Shown one piece after another: positions 53,670 to 62,457 of a DNA stretch of 64,000 bases. The position numbers were made by a program, and so were the translations under genes. Position 1 is the stretch's first letter; each line of letters opens with the position of its first letter. The notes beneath the pieces were generated by a model. That model worked only from the letters and a program-made list of their open reading frames with translations, made no database searches and was not told where the DNA came from. This DNA is from Holdemania massiliensis AP2. GTDB taxonomy: Bacteria > Bacillota_I > Bacilli_A > Erysipelotrichales > Erysipelotrichaceae. The stretch spans positions 271,456 through 335,455 of the forward strand of contig NZ_HE998567.1 in the NCBI RefSeq assembly GCF_000327285.1. Reading direction: 5' to 3'.

Positions 53670-54497
53670 ATGCTGAAAATAGGTGAATTTTCCAAACTGA
53701 CGCAAATTTCCATCCGCATGCTTCGCTATTATGATGAGATGGGGCTATTGAAACCAGCGACCATTGATCCGACAAACGGGTATCGGATGTATACGTCTGC
53801 GCAGATTCCGCAGCTGAATCAAATACTGGCTTTACGGGACTGCGGTTTTACAATTTCTGAAATTGCGGCGTGGATGGATCGGACAGATTCTCTGCCGTTG
53901 ACCAGGATCGCTGAAAAACAGACTGAAATTGAGCAGGGAATCCGCATCGAACAGGCAAAGCTCAAACGCTTGGAAAGATTGAAAGAACAGCTTGAAAAAG
54001 GGGACCGTCCGGAGCTGCTCAACGTTGCGGTCAAATCCATTCCGGCCTGTCTTGCGCTGTCCCTGCGCCGGGTGCTTCCTGATTATTATGGCGAGGGCGA
54101 ACTGTGGAAGGAAATTGCCGCCTTCATTAAGACAGAACAAATTGAAATCGCCGGTCAGCCGTTTTCGCTGTATCATGATGAAAATTACAAGGAGAAAAAC
54201 GTAGATGTTGAATTGTGCCTGCCTGTAAAACGAGCTGGAAGCGATCAGGGAAATTTTCACTTCCGCGAAGTGGCAGGGACAGCGGCAATGGCCTGTGCTT
54301 GGGTCTGCGGTCCCTTTTCCCTGATTGCTGAAACCTATTTAAGCTTAGCCCAATGGCTGGAAAATAACGATTATCATATCGAAGGACCCGATCGTCAAAT
54401 TGTTCATCGAGGTCCGTGGAATGAAACGGATCCCCAGCAATATTTAACGGAGATTCAGATTCCGATCAGAAAAACAGACGAAGGACTCCCGCTGTGA
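53670..54497 (+). CDS. MerR-family regulator with GyrI-like effector-binding domain
   Basis: BmrR-like activator (275 aa): N-terminal MerR helix-turn-helix (IGEFSKLTQISIRMLRYYDE), dimerisation coiled coil (about 75-115) and a C-terminal GyrI-like ligand pocket (about 120-270). Such proteins remodel promoters that have a 19-bp spacer, and one stands 28 bp beyond its stop in front of trmO. It may be cotranscribed with the DUF5131 gene. Confidence 0.9.
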   Translation: MLKIGEFSKLTQISIRMLRYYDEMGLLKPATIDPTNGYRMYTSAQIPQLNQILALRDCGFTISEIAAWMDRTDSLPLTRIAEKQTEIEQGIRIEQAKLKRLERLKEQLEKGDRPELLNVAVKSIPACLALSLRRVLPDYYGEGELWKEIAAFIKTEQIEIAGQPFSLYHDENYKEKNVDVELCLPVKRAGSDQGNFHFREVAGTAAMACAWVCGPFSLIAETYLSLAQWLENNDYHIEGPDRQIVHRGPWNETDPQQYLTEIQIPIRKTDEGLPL

Positions 54498-54521
54498 TTT
54501 TTCATCGGGAGTTTGTTTTTT
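54485..54521 (+). terminator. terminator of the merR gene
   Basis: Stem ACTCCCG / CGGGAGT around a 14-base loop, then TTGTTTTTT. It separates merR from trmO. Confidence 0.8.
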
Positions 54522-54525
54522 CAGC

Positions 54526-54556
54526 TTGACTCTCACACCTTGTCAGGGTTTATCGT
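54526..54556 (+). promoter_or_regulatory. MerR-type promoter of trmO, 19-bp spacer
   Basis: TTGACT (54526-54531) and TATCGT (54551-54556) are 19 bp apart. The spacer has the imperfect dyad ctctcac-acctt-gtcaggg seen in MerR-family operators. Confidence 0.7.
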
Positions 54557-54584
54557 AGAGCTATCCTGAAAGGAAGGAATAAAA

Positions 54585-55061
54585 ATGAAAACTTATCAAG
54601 TTAATTCGATCGGCACAATCCGCTGCGGTGCTCAGGGCACCTTTCTCTGTTTAGACAAACCTTTCATTCCCGCTTTGCTTGGGTTGGAAGGCTTCAGTCA
54701 TCTGCAGGTATTATGGTGGTTCAGTGATTTTGACAGTGATCCGTACAGAACTGTGCTCCAGACTCCGCAGCCGTATAAGAACGGACCTGAACAAATGGGG
54801 ATTTTCGCAACCCGTTCGCCGGTCCGACCCAATCCGATTGGTTTGACAACCGTTGAAATTCTGCATGTGGATGCGGCGCGGGGACTGATTGAAATCGCCT
54901 ATATTGATGCCCATGACAGCTCGCCGATTCTGGATCTCAAACCGTATACGCCTAGCTTTGACCGACTGGACACGCCGCGGGTACCGGCTTGGTGCGCTCA
55001 TTGGCCGATGAGTCTGGAAGCGTCAGAAACGTTCGATTGGGAAGCTGAATTCAACTTTTAA
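54585..55061 (+). CDS. trmO: TrmO-like tRNA (t6A37) methyltransferase
   Basis: UPF0066/TsaA-family protein (158 aa). TrmO adds a methyl group to N6-threonylcarbamoyladenosine at position 37 of threonine tRNAs. Family blocks are GLEGFSHLQVLWWF, FATRSPVRPNPIGLT and LDLKPYTPSFD. Its promoter has a MerR-type architecture, so expression may respond to the neighbour regulator. Confidence 0.93.
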   Translation: MKTYQVNSIGTIRCGAQGTFLCLDKPFIPALLGLEGFSHLQVLWWFSDFDSDPYRTVLQTPQPYKNGPEQMGIFATRSPVRPNPIGLTTVEILHVDAARGLIEIAYIDAHDSSPILDLKPYTPSFDRLDTPRVPAWCAHWPMSLEASETFDWEAEFNF

Positions 55062-55187
55062 GCGGGTTATCGGCCGCTTTGATCTAACGCTGATCCGAAA
55101 TCCGTAAGCCGTTTTTTTAATCAAGGAGAAAAGTGCTGATTCTTGATCATCGGGTTAAAACATACACTGTCAAACAGGAGGCGCTGT

Positions 55188-56195
55188 ATGAAAAAGATTG
55201 CGGTATTTTTTCTGACGCTGAGCTTGTTCTGGACCTCGGTGGCTGCCGAGGGTTCCTATATTGTGATCAGCGGCAATGACGGCAATGTTCTGGAAGCTGA
55301 AAATGAACACGAAGTTCGCTCGATCGCCTCGATCTCGAAAATCATGACGGCGGTGGTCGCATTGGAAAATGGAGATTACATCGATCAGTGGATCATCGGC
55401 GATGAAGTGACGAACGTGACCGGCAGTATGATCTGGATTGCAAAGGGGCAGCAGGTTTCAATGCGGTCTTTGCTTTACGGTATGATGCTCAAAAGCGGCA
55501 ATGACGCAGCGGTGGCGATTGCGCATCGGGTCGGCGGGGGATCGGTCGAACGCTTCGTTAAAATGATGAATGAAAAAGCGGCGGAATTGGGCATGAAGGA
55601 CACCGAATTTCACAATCCGAATGGAATGGATGTCGAAGAAGAAGGAAATTATTCGACAGCCTACGATATGGCATTGTTAATGCAGTATGCGATGACGATT
55701 CCGCAGTTCCGTGAAATTGTTGCGACCCAGTATTATACGAGTGAATGGGGATCCCGCTGGAAAAATTCCAACAAACTGCTGAACAATTTTGAGTTCTGTA
55801 CCGGCGGCAAGACCGGTTTTACCAACAGAGCCGGAGAAACGTTGGTCACAGCGGCGCAGAACGGACAGCTGGAGTATATCGTCGTGACCTTAGCGGTACC
55901 CGATCGCTGGACATTTCACGAACAGAAATACCGCAGGGCGATGGAAACGTGTGAACTGATCACGCTGCAGCCTGCGGGAAAAATCGAACAGGAAGGCTAT
56001 TATGCCCAGTTGGATGAACCGTTTGAGGTTGTTGTAAAAAAGGAAGACGCGGGACAGGGACAATATACGATGACCCTGGACAAAACTAAAAATGAACTGA
56101 CGCTATGCTGGACGGATCCCTCGCATACGGTGGTCAAGACCCTTGCGGCAGTCAAGCCGCCCCGCCGTTTCTGTTTCTGGAGGTGGTGTGTATGA
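55188..56195 (+). CDS. D-alanyl-D-alanine carboxypeptidase (DacB/DacF type)
   Basis: Low-molecular-weight penicillin-binding protein (about 335 aa) trimming peptidoglycan stem peptides. Signal peptide at the N terminus. The three active-site motifs are present: SISK, SGN (MLKSGNDAA) and KTG (GGKTGFTN). The start at 55188 has aggaggcg upstream. The stop overlaps spmA (ATGA), matching the dacB-spmA-spmB arrangement of spore formers, so a role in spore cortex structure is likely. Confidence 0.93.
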   Translation: MKKIAVFFLTLSLFWTSVAAEGSYIVISGNDGNVLEAENEHEVRSIASISKIMTAVVALENGDYIDQWIIGDEVTNVTGSMIWIAKGQQVSMRSLLYGMMLKSGNDAAVAIAHRVGGGSVERFVKMMNEKAAELGMKDTEFHNPNGMDVEEEGNYSTAYDMALLMQYAMTIPQFREIVATQYYTSEWGSRWKNSNKLLNNFEFCTGGKTGFTNRAGETLVTAAQNGQLEYIVVTLAVPDRWTFHEQKYRRAMETCELITLQPAGKIEQEGYYAQLDEPFEVVVKKEDAGQGQYTMTLDKTKNELTLCWTDPSHTVVKTLAAVKPPRRFCFWRWCV

Positions 56196-56767
56196 ATCTG
56201 ATCTGGATCTTACTGATCATGGCTTCCCTGGCCTATGGCTTAATGACCGGTTCGGTCAGTTCTGTCAATCAGGTGATTGTCAACGTCGGCAGGGAAACCC
56301 TGGAATTGGCACTGCCGTTAGTGGCAGCTACCTGTTTCTGGAGCGGAATCCTCAATATCGCGCGCGAAGTGGGGCTGTTGAATATGCTTCAGAAACTGCT
56401 TTCGCCGCTGCTGCGTTTTCTGTTTCCGGATCTGCGCGATGATCCGGAAGCGTTGGGGTATATTGCCGCCAACATCACGATCAACGTGTTTGGGTTAGGC
56501 TCAGCAGCGACGCCGAGCGGCTTAAAAGCGATGGAATGCATGCAGCGCCACAATCCGGATAAGAAAACAGCCAGCCGGGCGATGGTGACCTTTTTAGTCC
56601 TGAACACAGCGGGAGTGACGATTTTATCGACAACAATCGTTTCGCTGCGGGCGCAGTTCGGCGCGCTGAATCCAACTGACTTTATGCCGCTGGCCATTCT
56701 GGCAACCTGCTGTGCCTCAATCGGAGGACTGGCTCTGGATCGGTGGGTGAATTACCGTGGAAAGTAG
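56192..56767 (+). CDS. spmA: spore maturation protein SpmA
   Basis: Membrane protein (191 aa) with a nucleoside-transporter gate-like fold, required with SpmB for spore core dehydration. Signature segments are MTGSVSSVNQVI and GLGSAATPSGLKAMECMQ. The ATG at 56192 overlaps the dac stop by 4 bases, and the 3' end overlaps spmB. Confidence 0.93.
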   Translation: MNLIWILLIMASLAYGLMTGSVSSVNQVIVNVGRETLELALPLVAATCFWSGILNIAREVGLLNMLQKLLSPLLRFLFPDLRDDPEALGYIAANITINVFGLGSAATPSGLKAMECMQRHNPDKKTASRAMVTFLVLNTAGVTILSTTIVSLRAQFGALNPTDFMPLAILATCCASIGGLALDRWVNYRGK

Positions 56768-57269
56768 TCTGTATATTCTGCCTGTTTTAATCCTGCTGAT
56801 CTTTGTGTTTGCCCTGCTTCGCCAATTTAACGCCTATGACGCGTTTGTCGGCGGAGCGAAGGAGGGCCTGTCCTTGTTTGTCACGCTGTTTCCCAGCCTG
56901 TTAGCGATGATGTTTGCCGTTTCTTTGTTACGAGAAAGCGGATTGTTTACGGTCATGGCTCAGCAGTTAGGAAAGATTTTTCCGGCAATTCCTTCTGATA
57001 TCTTTGCTTTGGCGTTCTTCCGTCCGATCTCCGGCAGCGCTTCGCTGGCGATTCTCGTCGATATCTTAAAAACGCTGGGACCGGATTCTTTGGCAGGAAA
57101 AATGGCGAGTGTGATTCAGGGATCGACGGATACGACGCTGTATGTTATCACACTTTACTTTTCATCCGTAGGCGTCAAGAAAATTAAAAACGCTTTGCCG
57201 ATTGGATTGTTTGCGGATGTCATCGGCATCGGCGTGGGGATCTGGCTGACGCTGCAATTCCTGGTTTAA
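56757..57269 (+). CDS. spmB: spore maturation protein SpmB
   Basis: Membrane protein (170 aa) acting with SpmA. It begins at GTG 56757, with an 11-base overlap. Signature segments FVGGAKEGLSLFVTLFPSLLAMM and RPISGSASLAIL are present. Confidence 0.93.
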   Translation: MESSLYILPVLILLIFVFALLRQFNAYDAFVGGAKEGLSLFVTLFPSLLAMMFAVSLLRESGLFTVMAQQLGKIFPAIPSDIFALAFFRPISGSASLAILVDILKTLGPDSLAGKMASVIQGSTDTTLYVITLYFSSVGVKKIKNALPIGLFADVIGIGVGIWLTLQFLV

Positions 57270-57336
57270 CGCCGATTTCTCTGTTCTTTCCCAGGGTTGT
57301 CTGGTAAAATAAGAAAGCAAAGGATGGAGATAAATT

Positions 57337-58071
57337 ATGGATCGACTGCAAAAAATTATTGCGGCCAGCGGTCTGACTTCCCGACGCAAAGCAGAGGAAT
57401 TGATTCTGCAGGGGCGTGTGAAGGTCGACGGTCAGGTTGTAACGGAATTAGGTGTAAAACCACGCAAGGGAGCTTTGATCGAAGTTGACGGCAAAGCAAT
57501 TGCGCGCGAAGATAAAGTGTATTATGTCATGAATAAGCCGAAAAAGGTGCTGTGTACGCTCAATGATGAGCATGCCCGGCGAACGGTTGTCGATTTGATG
57601 AGTGATGTGCCGCAGCGGGTGTTTCCGGTAGGCCGGCTGGACTATGATACGACCGGAGTGCTGATCATGACCAATGACGGTGAATTTGCCAATGAAATCA
57701 TTCATCCTCGTTATCATATCGCCAAGGTTTATGAGGTAACGATCAACGGGATTTTGAAGACAGAGGAGATCAAACAGCTGGAACAGGGCGTTGTTCTGGA
57801 CGATGGAATCAAGACACTACCGGCGAAGCTGTGGGTCACGAATAAGGATTTTGCCCATGAACAGACATCGTTTGAATTAACGATTCAGGAGGGGCGCAAC
57901 CGTCAGATCAAGCGGATGCTGGAAGTCTTCGGATATGAGGTTCGCCGCCTGCACCGCCGTTCTTTGGGGCCGATTACGGTGCGTGGCTTAAACGTCGGCG
58001 AATACCGGCTGATGAAACCGTTTGAGGTTAAGCAGCTGCGCCGGTTAGCCAATGAGGGCCGGTTAAAATAA
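57337..58071 (+). CDS. rluB: RluB-family 23S rRNA pseudouridine synthase
   Basis: Pseudouridine synthase of 244 aa: N-terminal S4 domain (RLQKIIAASGLTSRRKAEELI) and the catalytic domain with GRLDYDTTGVL, whose Asp is the nucleophile, and EGRNRQIKRM. The spm-rlu order is like Bacillus dacB-spmAB-ypuL. It overlaps the HAD gene by one base. Confidence 0.93.
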   Translation: MDRLQKIIAASGLTSRRKAEELILQGRVKVDGQVVTELGVKPRKGALIEVDGKAIAREDKVYYVMNKPKKVLCTLNDEHARRTVVDLMSDVPQRVFPVGRLDYDTTGVLIMTNDGEFANEIIHPRYHIAKVYEVTINGILKTEEIKQLEQGVVLDDGIKTLPAKLWVTNKDFAHEQTSFELTIQEGRNRQIKRMLEVFGYEVRRLHRRSLGPITVRGLNVGEYRLMKPFEVKQLRRLANEGRLK

Positions 58072-58751
58072 TGCGGTACAGTACGTTATTGTGGGATTTA
58101 GACGGCACGCTGTATGATTTTGAAAAAAATGAGGATCGCTCTCTGCGCCGGATTTTGGATGATTTCGGTGTCGGGGCAACCGCGGAGCATCTTGCCTGTT
58201 ACCGGCGGATCAATCATCAGCTGTGGTCGGATTACGAACAGGGACTGATTGGCAAGCAGGTTATTGAGGACACGCGGTTTCAGCGAACCTTTGATGAATT
58301 GGGGGTCGGCGCCGATGGGTTAGTCGCTTCCCGGGCATATCGAAAGCTTTTGATGCAGGGCTATGATCTGATTGAGGGTGCCTGTGAAATCATGACAGCG
58401 CTGCAGGGAAAAGTAGAAATGGACGTGATTACCAACGGTGACGGACCTACGCAGCGTCAGCGTTTAGCCGGGGCGGATATGGCGAAGTATTTTACGCATC
58501 TGTTCATTTCGGATGAGCTGGGCGTGCAGAAGCCGCAGGCTGAATTCTTTGAGCCGGTGCTGCGGACGATTGCGGAAAAAGATCCGCGCCGGATTTTGGT
58601 GATCGGGGATTCCCTGAGCTCGGATATCGCCGGCGGTCAGGCGGCAGGCCTGGATACATGCTGGGTTAATCGGAAACATCAGTCAATGACGCTAAAGGAA
58701 AAGCCAACGTGGCAGATTGACGACCTTTGGCAGCTGCTGGAAATTTTATAA
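58071..58751 (+). CDS. HAD-superfamily hydrolase, YjjG-like
   Basis: Class IA HAD phosphatase (226 aa), like YjjG/YfnB house-cleaning nucleotidases. Motifs: DLDGTLYDF (nucleophile Asp), ITNGD, the Lys in GVQKPQAEFF, and GDSLSSDIAGG. Cotranscribed with rluB and followed by a terminator. Confidence 0.9.
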   Translation: MRYSTLLWDLDGTLYDFEKNEDRSLRRILDDFGVGATAEHLACYRRINHQLWSDYEQGLIGKQVIEDTRFQRTFDELGVGADGLVASRAYRKLLMQGYDLIEGACEIMTALQGKVEMDVITNGDGPTQRQRLAGADMAKYFTHLFISDELGVQKPQAEFFEPVLRTIAEKDPRRILVIGDSLSSDIAGGQAAGLDTCWVNRKHQSMTLKEKPTWQIDDLWQLLEIL

Positions 58752-58767
58752 GTATTATGTAAGCAAG

Positions 58768-58813
58768 AATGAACCTTGGAAATGATCCTGTTCGGGAAAA
58801 GGTTCATTTTTTG
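58768..58813 (+). terminator. terminator after the HAD gene
   Basis: Stem AATGAACCTT / AAGGTTCATT with a 21-base loop and six T. Confidence 0.8.
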
Positions 58814-58895
58814 TGTTTGTCAGGCTTTTTCAGTTCGAGCTTGACCTGTATTGGAAATTTAGGTAAAGTTTTTTTATGGAATAAACGCTCTGGCT

Positions 58896-58917
58896 AAATT
58901 TGCGATCTGGCAATTTA
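58896..58917 (+). promoter_or_regulatory. putative LysR binding site
   Basis: Near-perfect inverted repeat AAATTTGC / GCAATTT around 6 bases, with the T-N11-A form of LysR boxes. It lies about 50 bp before the LysR start. Confidence 0.45.
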
Positions 58918-58963
58918 TTTTCCGTCTAATGGCAAAAAAACGAACAGAAAAGAGGACAGAAGA

Positions 58964-59848
58964 ATGGAAATCCAGCAGTTAAAATACTTTGTCTGTGCTG
59001 TTCATTACGGCAGCATCATTAAGGCTTCTCAGGAACTCTACATCACCCGACAGACGATCAGCTCGGCTTTGACTCAGCTGGAGACTGAGCTTGGATTCAG
59101 TCTTTTGCAAAGAGGGAAGAACGGCGTTGAGCTGACGAAAGAAGGCCAGCTCTTCTACAGTCGGATTGCTCATCAGTTTGAAGAATTCGAAAAAATCAAA
59201 AAGGAAATGCGGGAATTTTCCAGTCAGTATCGACTCCCAATTAAAATTGGGATTGTTAGCTGGGCAGATCAGCGGGAAGTCATCCTTTTGGAAAGCTGGA
59301 TTCAGGCTCATTCCGAAATTCAAGGGGAGATTTTATTTCTCAGCGGCCGGCAAAGCAATGAAATGCTGGAGCAGGGACAGCTGCATTTTTGCCTGACGAC
59401 CATGCCCAGTGAAGCCAATCTCAACTTTACCAGCGAGCAGATTGCGGAATATCCGCTGATGTTGGCGGTGCATCGGGATAACCCGCTGGCAGGGAAAATG
59501 CAGATCACAGCCCAGGATTTTCACAGTCAGACAATTCTGACAACCACCCTGGGTTATGGTAAATTAGAATATACAGGTCAGAAATGGATGCCATTTGAAT
59601 TAGAACAACATCAGATTTGTACGGAAGATCCGATTTATCTGTATTCTCTATTGGCAGCAAACCGGGGTGTCATGGCTTGTCATGATAAAAATACAGTGCT
59701 CAATCAAATGCGGGATATCCGTCTGATTCCGTTCACCCAGGGATTTACCTTTCCTTATTTTCTGCGCACTTCCTCATTCACGATGCGTAAAAGACAATAT
59801 GACGAGGTGGCGCGGGAACTGACGAGCTATTTGAAACAAAATTTGTAA
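58964..59848 (+). CDS. LysR-family transcriptional regulator
   Basis: Regulator of 294 aa with an N-terminal winged helix (QQLKYFVCAVHYGSIIKASQEL ... TRQTISSALTQLE) and a periplasmic-binding-like effector domain. Unlike most LysR genes it is codirectional with its probable target, the flavin reductase 92 bp downstream. It may sense that enzyme's substrate. Confidence 0.93.
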   Translation: MEIQQLKYFVCAVHYGSIIKASQELYITRQTISSALTQLETELGFSLLQRGKNGVELTKEGQLFYSRIAHQFEEFEKIKKEMREFSSQYRLPIKIGIVSWADQREVILLESWIQAHSEIQGEILFLSGRQSNEMLEQGQLHFCLTTMPSEANLNFTSEQIAEYPLMLAVHRDNPLAGKMQITAQDFHSQTILTTTLGYGKLEYTGQKWMPFELEQHQICTEDPIYLYSLLAANRGVMACHDKNTVLNQMRDIRLIPFTQGFTFPYFLRTSSFTMRKRQYDEVARELTSYLKQNL

Positions 59849-59940
59849 GTTGATCAATTCTCATGACGGAAGCTGTTTATTTTTGCTTCTGTTTTGCTTT
59901 CGCCGAACTTGATAAAATGAGAACAAAAGGAGCGAAAGAA

Positions 59941-61620
59941 ATGAAAGAATATTCACGCAGAGATTTTCTTAAAGGCACCGCTGTCGGAGTGATCGGATTA
60001 TCCGGTCTGTCCCTGATCACCGGCTGCAATTCTACTACCGCGCCTGCTGAAAAAGGCAGCGAACTGACCTGGGATCAGGAAACCGAGATCATCGTCGTCG
60101 GGACGGGGACTGTTATTACCGCTGCGATTGCGGCTTGTGAGATGGGGATTTCATCCATCACGGTTTTAGAAAAGGATGAAAACATTTTTGGCGGCACGTC
60201 AACGACTTCCGGAGGCGGTTATGCGCTGCCTGGTTTTCTGAATGATTTTAAAGAAGAGAATAACGGGGACAGCCGGGAAAAGTGCTTGGCCTATATGCAG
60301 GCTGTAGGCGAGGATCGTATGAGCTTAAGCGTGATGGAGTCGTTTGTCGATCATGCTCAAGAATACTGCGATTGGACAAGACAAGCGTTAGGCTGGTCCA
60401 GGTTCATCCACTCGGGTGCTCATAATGATTATTATGACCGGTATCCGGAAAGCATTGTCGTTGGCCGCGGCTCCGCCTTTCCGTTAGATCAGGACAATCA
60501 GATGCTGATGGCAGGCGCTCAGTGGAAACAATATCGGGAATACATCGATACCCACGATCAGATTGAGCTGATGATGGGGACGGCAGCCGAGGAGCTGATC
60601 GTCGATGAAAACCGTCAGGTAATCGGAGTGATCGCTCGGCAGGGTGAGAAAACTTTACGGATCAAAGCGGCCAAAGGTGTAATTCTTGGAACTGGAGGTT
60701 TTGATTACAATGAAGCCATGCGTCGGAATCATCTGTCCTTTCCGCTGTATCGTTCCTGTTCCAGCCGTAATAATACCGGGGATGGACAGAAGATGGGAGC
60801 CCGATTGGGAGCTCAGCTGGCTTTGATGGACCGGGTTATGGGTGTTCCGTTTATCTACGACAATCCGGTTTGGAATCCCGGGGATGACCGCAACTATGGA
60901 ATTATGGCAACATCCGCGCTGGCGGATTGGGCCTGTTATTTGAAATTTCCGCATGCGATCTGCGTGAATGCCAAAGGGGAACGATTTGCCGATGAAAGTC
61001 GCGAATATGATGTTTTCAGCCGGGCATTCAGCGCTTATGATACCGGGACATTAAACTACGAGAACATTCCGGGTTATTTTATCTGTGACGCGGACTATAC
61101 TTCTCAATTTAAACTGCCGGGCGGTGCGACGGTGGAGGCTCTGCCGGATTACATCCAGCGTTATGACAGCCTGGAAGCACTGGCAGCAGGGATGGGAATT
61201 GATCCGGCCGGCTTGCTTAAGCAGGTTGAAGCGTTTAACAGTTATGTGGATGCCGGAGCAGATCTTCAATGGCATCGCGGAGAAAGCGAAAATGCTTTGC
61301 GTACTTTGCAGTCTAATTCGTATATGGCCCTGCCGGGAACCGATTTTTCTCAGTTTACCACGCTGACGGCAACTCTGGGCAAGGTCGAAAAGGCGCCGTT
61401 TTATTGCTGCCGGTATGTACCAGGAACCTGTGGAACCCGCGGCGGTCTGCTTACGGATGGACAGGCTCAGGTTTTGGATCAGGATAACAAACCCATCGCC
61501 GGCTTATACGCTGTCGGAACCTGTTCTGCCGGTGTAGCAGGCTATTGGGCTGGCGGAGCCTGCATCTCACAGGGCTGCGTTATGGCCTATGTAGCTGCAA
61601 AACAGCTGGCAGCTCAATAA
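59941..61620 (+). CDS. Tat-exported lipoprotein FAD-dependent reductase (fumarate reductase/KstD-like)
   Basis: Flavoprotein of about 559 aa in the FAD_binding_2 group. It begins with a twin-arginine signal SRRDFLKG and a lipobox ending LITGC, so it should be folded, exported and lipid-anchored outside. The FAD site is IIVVGTGTVITAAIAA, with GGTSTTSGGGYALPG next, and the C-terminal FAD block is GLYAVGTCSAGVAGYWAGGA. The last part is closer to 3-ketosteroid dehydrogenase-like members than to fumarate reductases. No FMN-binding or haem domain is seen. Likely role: reduction of an external organic acceptor; the acceptor is unknown. Confidence 0.85.
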   Translation: MKEYSRRDFLKGTAVGVIGLSGLSLITGCNSTTAPAEKGSELTWDQETEIIVVGTGTVITAAIAACEMGISSITVLEKDENIFGGTSTTSGGGYALPGFLNDFKEENNGDSREKCLAYMQAVGEDRMSLSVMESFVDHAQEYCDWTRQALGWSRFIHSGAHNDYYDRYPESIVVGRGSAFPLDQDNQMLMAGAQWKQYREYIDTHDQIELMMGTAAEELIVDENRQVIGVIARQGEKTLRIKAAKGVILGTGGFDYNEAMRRNHLSFPLYRSCSSRNNTGDGQKMGARLGAQLALMDRVMGVPFIYDNPVWNPGDDRNYGIMATSALADWACYLKFPHAICVNAKGERFADESREYDVFSRAFSAYDTGTLNYENIPGYFICDADYTSQFKLPGGATVEALPDYIQRYDSLEALAAGMGIDPAGLLKQVEAFNSYVDAGADLQWHRGESENALRTLQSNSYMALPGTDFSQFTTLTATLGKVEKAPFYCCRYVPGTCGTRGGLLTDGQAQVLDQDNKPIAGLYAVGTCSAGVAGYWAGGACISQGCVMAYVAAKQLAAQ

Positions 61621-61640
61621 TTTCAAAAAAAGAATAAACA

Positions 61641-61688
61641 AAAAGAAGACTTAACAGAACATCAGTTTCTGAGAATGTCTTCTTTTTT
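61641..61688 (+). terminator. terminator of the flavin reductase gene
   Basis: Stem AAAAGAAGAC / GTCTTCTTTT with a 26-base loop and T tract. Confidence 0.8.
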
Positions 61689-61782
61689 TATGCCAGTGAT
61701 CAGGAAGTGATCCTGGGTTTCCGGAATTTGTACAGGAAGGATCAGCCCTGTCAGCGAAAAGTTTTAACAAATTTAAGATATT

Positions 61783-62052
61783 TTATGATTCAAACGGATT
61801 ACCACCCATTTTTACTGATACTCCATGCCTTTGGATAATCAGACCAGCCCAGATCATCGCCCCTGAACCCTCCGTTTCCTGTTTCCTTTCGATAAACAAC
61901 CATTCAAGCTCACAGATTTTCCGATTTTCGATGCAGAAATCACTTGACTTAGAGCTGATAAAAAATGAGGGCTTGCAAGCATAGTCAGCTAGCCGTATAT
62001 CAACGCCGTAAATCAGGATCGATGGATCTGCCGCTCTAGCAGGTCCATCCAT
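61783..62052 (-). CDS. possible small protein in a gene-poor stretch
   Basis: Open frame of 89 codons, not recognised, in the 61621-62157 gap. No convincing ribosome site precedes the ATG. Just upstream a second frame on the same strand (about 62028-62075, NPQIDLTEWMDLLERQIH) also reads like protein, so this may be one frameshifted gene or two tiny ones. The rest of the gap holds only the terminator at 61641. Could equally be non-coding. Confidence 0.3.
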   Translation of the reverse strand: MDGPARAADPSILIYGVDIRLADYACKPSFFISSKSSDFCIENRKICELEWLFIERKQETEGSGAMIWAGLIIQRHGVSVKMGGNPFES

Positions 62053-62157
62053 TCTGTCAAATCAATCTGAGGATTCACCGTCCTTTCTTTTAAGTCATCA
62101 TCCATCGCAAGTCATCATCGACAGGAATGCCAATGTCATTGTGGAGCTGTTTTTGTT

Positions 62158-62457
62158 TTATGAATTGACTTTTTTGGGCGGCAGGCGAAAGGTGAGAAAC
62201 AGTTTGCCTAAGATCTGATCCCAGCCCTGATCTTCCGGCTCAACGATCCGCAGTTCTGTTTCTGCATGCAGATGATCGATGATCAGCACGGTGTTCTCGG
62301 TCTGATCCGGTACTTTTAAAAGGAGCATGATGACCTGGGGACTGACTTCCACTTGACTTAACAGCTGGGCGCGGATACAGCCCCAGCGCAGTTCATATTT
62401 TAATTTTTTGACGACCTCCAGATACGGCAGTGTCAGACAGTAGCGTGTAGTTTTCAT
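62158..62457 (-). CDS. small conserved-looking protein coupled to rqcH
   Basis: Not recognised. The 99-aa product is mixed alpha/beta, with a basic C terminus (RLPPKKVNS) and no membrane segment. Its start codon overlaps the rqcH stop by 4 bases, so it is translated from the same message and may share a ribosome-linked role. Confidence 0.6.
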   Translation of the reverse strand: MKTTRYCLTLPYLEVVKKLKYELRWGCIRAQLLSQVEVSPQVIMLLLKVPDQTENTVLIIDHLHAETELRIVEPEDQGWDQILGKLFLTFRLPPKKVNS

